Assembly (NCBI RefSeq): GCF_036906915.1
Contig: NZ_JBAKHX010000165.1
Coordinates: forward strand, 1-5,850
Length of the DNA stretch: 5,850 nucleotides
Direction of reading: 5' to 3'
Source: Phytohabitans sp036906915
Lineage (GTDB): Bacteria > Actinomycetota > Actinomycetes > Mycobacteriales > Micromonosporaceae
Each line of letters opens with the position of its first letter. The first letter of the stretch is position 1. The notes under the pieces are model-generated. The model saw only the letters and a list, made by a program, of their open reading frames with translations. It ran no database searches and was not told where the DNA came from. Below are positions 5,134 to 5,850 of the stretch, piece after piece. Made by a program: the position numbers and the translations under genes.

Positions 5134-5798
5134 GCACCCTGGCCGAGCAGGCCGGGGAGTACCTTCGCCTGCGGCGGGCACTCGGTCACGACCTAGCCGA
5201 GGTGGCGCGGTTGCTTCCCCGCTTCGTCGCCCACCTGGACGACACCGGCATCACGACGATCACCGTCGACGCGGCCCTGGCGTGGGTACTACAGCCCAAC
5301 GCAGGTCCGGGCAGCAATCTGCGGGCCCGGCGGATGACAGTGGCCAGAGGATTTGCCCGCCACATGGCCGGCATCGATCCCTGCACGCAGGTGCCGCCGC
5401 TTGGCCTGGTGACCTACCGTCAGCGCTGGCGTGCACCGTTCATTTACTCCGCAGCCGACGTTCGGGCGCTGATGGCCGAAGCCGCCCGCTCGATCCCCAC
5501 ACCGCTGCGAGCGGCCACTTACCAGACGCTCATCGGCCTGCTGGCAGCCAGCGGGATGCGAGTCGGTGAGGCCCTTCGTCTGGAGCGCTTCGACATCGAC
5601 TGGGCCGAGGCCACCATCACCGTCCGCACCTCCAAATTCGGCAAGTCCCGACAACTTCCCCTGAAATCCTCCACTGTGGACGCGCTCGCCTCATATGCTG
5701 AGCAACGCAATCGGTTCCAGCCTCGACCGAGAACTGAGGCATTCTTCGTTTCCTCGGCAGGAACGGCGGTGATCTACCCCCATTTCGGGCTCTTCTGA
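5130..5798 (+). pseudogene. Second tyrosine recombinase, truncated in the catalytic domain (RitB-like)
   Basis: It starts at ATG 5130, overlapping the stop of the first recombinase by 4 nt. The 222 residues comprise a SAM-like N-terminal domain (EYLRLRRALGHDLAEVARLL and on to about 95) and the first half of the catalytic domain. The catalytic domain has R144 in ASGMRVGEALRL and a Lys in KFGKSRQLPL (K172 or K169), and runs to SSAGTAVIYPH. There the sequence switches to FGLF and stops at TGA 5796-5798. The HxxR, H/W and Tyr residues of the active site are absent, and about 100 residues are missing compared with typical ~310-330 residue relatives. The break coincides with GGGCTCTTC, which looks like an IS end, so the gene was probably interrupted by insertion. 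The product cannot cut DNA but could still bind it. Confidence 0.85.
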
Positions 5799-5850
5799 CT
5801 GATCTGTGGGTTGGTTTGGGCGGTCATCGACCGTGGAGGGTGGGTCGGTG
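5787..5850. mobile_element. Probable end of an insertion sequence (ISL3-type?)
   Basis: From 5787 the sequence GGGCTCTTCTGACTGATC no longer continues the recombinase reading frame, and base composition changes to G/T-rich non-coding (GGGTTGGTTTGGGCGGTCAT). The GGCTCTTC start resembles the terminal inverted repeats I associate with ISL3-family elements. The transposase and the opposite end lie outside the window, so the family and the target duplication cannot be checked. Confidence 0.4.

Larger units (their letters stand above)
3731..5786 (+). mobile_element. Recombinase-in-trio (RIT)-like element, left part
   Basis: Two consecutive tyrosine recombinase genes on one strand, overlapping by ATGA, are the hallmark of RIT elements (three such genes in a row). 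The third would follow to the right but is not reached, because the second is cut at about 5786. The left boundary is set at 3731, where the coding frame of the interrupted minus-strand gene ends and repeated TTATCCCGA motifs start. The 188 bp before the first gene are non-coding and rich in inverted repeats, as expected of a recombinase-binding terminus. The right end and target-site features are not visible, so the RIT label is an inference; a two-recombinase element is the alternative. Confidence 0.6.

Noticed and set aside
4642..5181. 179-codon minus-strand open frame
   Set aside because: It is the antisense shadow of the catalytic half of the first recombinase.
1..5850. CRISPR arrays, tRNA or rRNA genes
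   Set aside because: No regularly spaced identical repeats and no cloverleaf or rRNA-like sequence were found on either strand.

Overview
The DNA is GC-rich. It has G/C-rich third codon positions, GTG/TTG starts and Tat/Sec-like secreted proteins. Several protein types here (WD40 repeat tails, ThiF/JAB pairs, tandem tyrosine recombinases) are common in large actinobacterial genomes, so the most likely source is a filamentous or soil actinobacterium such as a Streptomyces, Frankia or Pseudonocardia relative. The host assignment is an inference. Nothing in the window is a core housekeeping gene. It reads as a patch of accessory DNA built from gene fragments, broken genes and mobile elements.

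Layout, left to right. (1) 3-83 (+): the last residues of a DDE transposase/integrase, then a small palindrome. (2) 105-~605 (-): a WD40-repeat protein tail that has lost its N-terminal part. It abuts a plus-strand fragment (612-931) of a small winged-helix-like protein, which is itself frameshifted. (3) 1120-1596 (+): an intact small secreted protein with four cysteines. A strong 14-bp hairpin separates it from a convergent small secreted protein at 1692-1916 (-). (4) 1958-3730 (-): remains of a ubiquitin-like-system module. It holds a JAB/JAMM metalloprotease, a ThiF/MoeB/E1-like adenylyltransferase and an unrecognised region fused or adjacent to the E1 N-terminus. (5) 3731-5786 (+): the left part of a mobile element carrying consecutive, translationally coupled tyrosine recombinase genes, resembling a recombinase-in-trio (RIT) element. 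The first recombinase is complete; the second is cut off. (6) ~5787-5850: what looks like the end of a further insertion sequence, possibly ISL3-type, that interrupts the second recombinase.

The E1 and JAB proteins would be expected to work together: the E1 adenylates and activates the C-terminus of a ubiquitin-like protein or target, and the JAMM protease processes or removes it. In this copy the module is damaged. The upstream reading frame has no start and ends exactly where the recombinase element begins, one extra G breaks the E1 frame near 3026, a second frame change lies near 3303, and JAB has no usable start codon. The 3'-most gene of this cluster, a 74-residue exported protein, lies 41 bp after JAB and is intact. 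The region therefore appears to record nested events: an E1/JAB locus was hit by a recombinase element, which was later hit by another IS. Any partners upstream of the E1 (E2-like protein, ubiquitin-like protein, effector) would lie beyond the right edge of the window.
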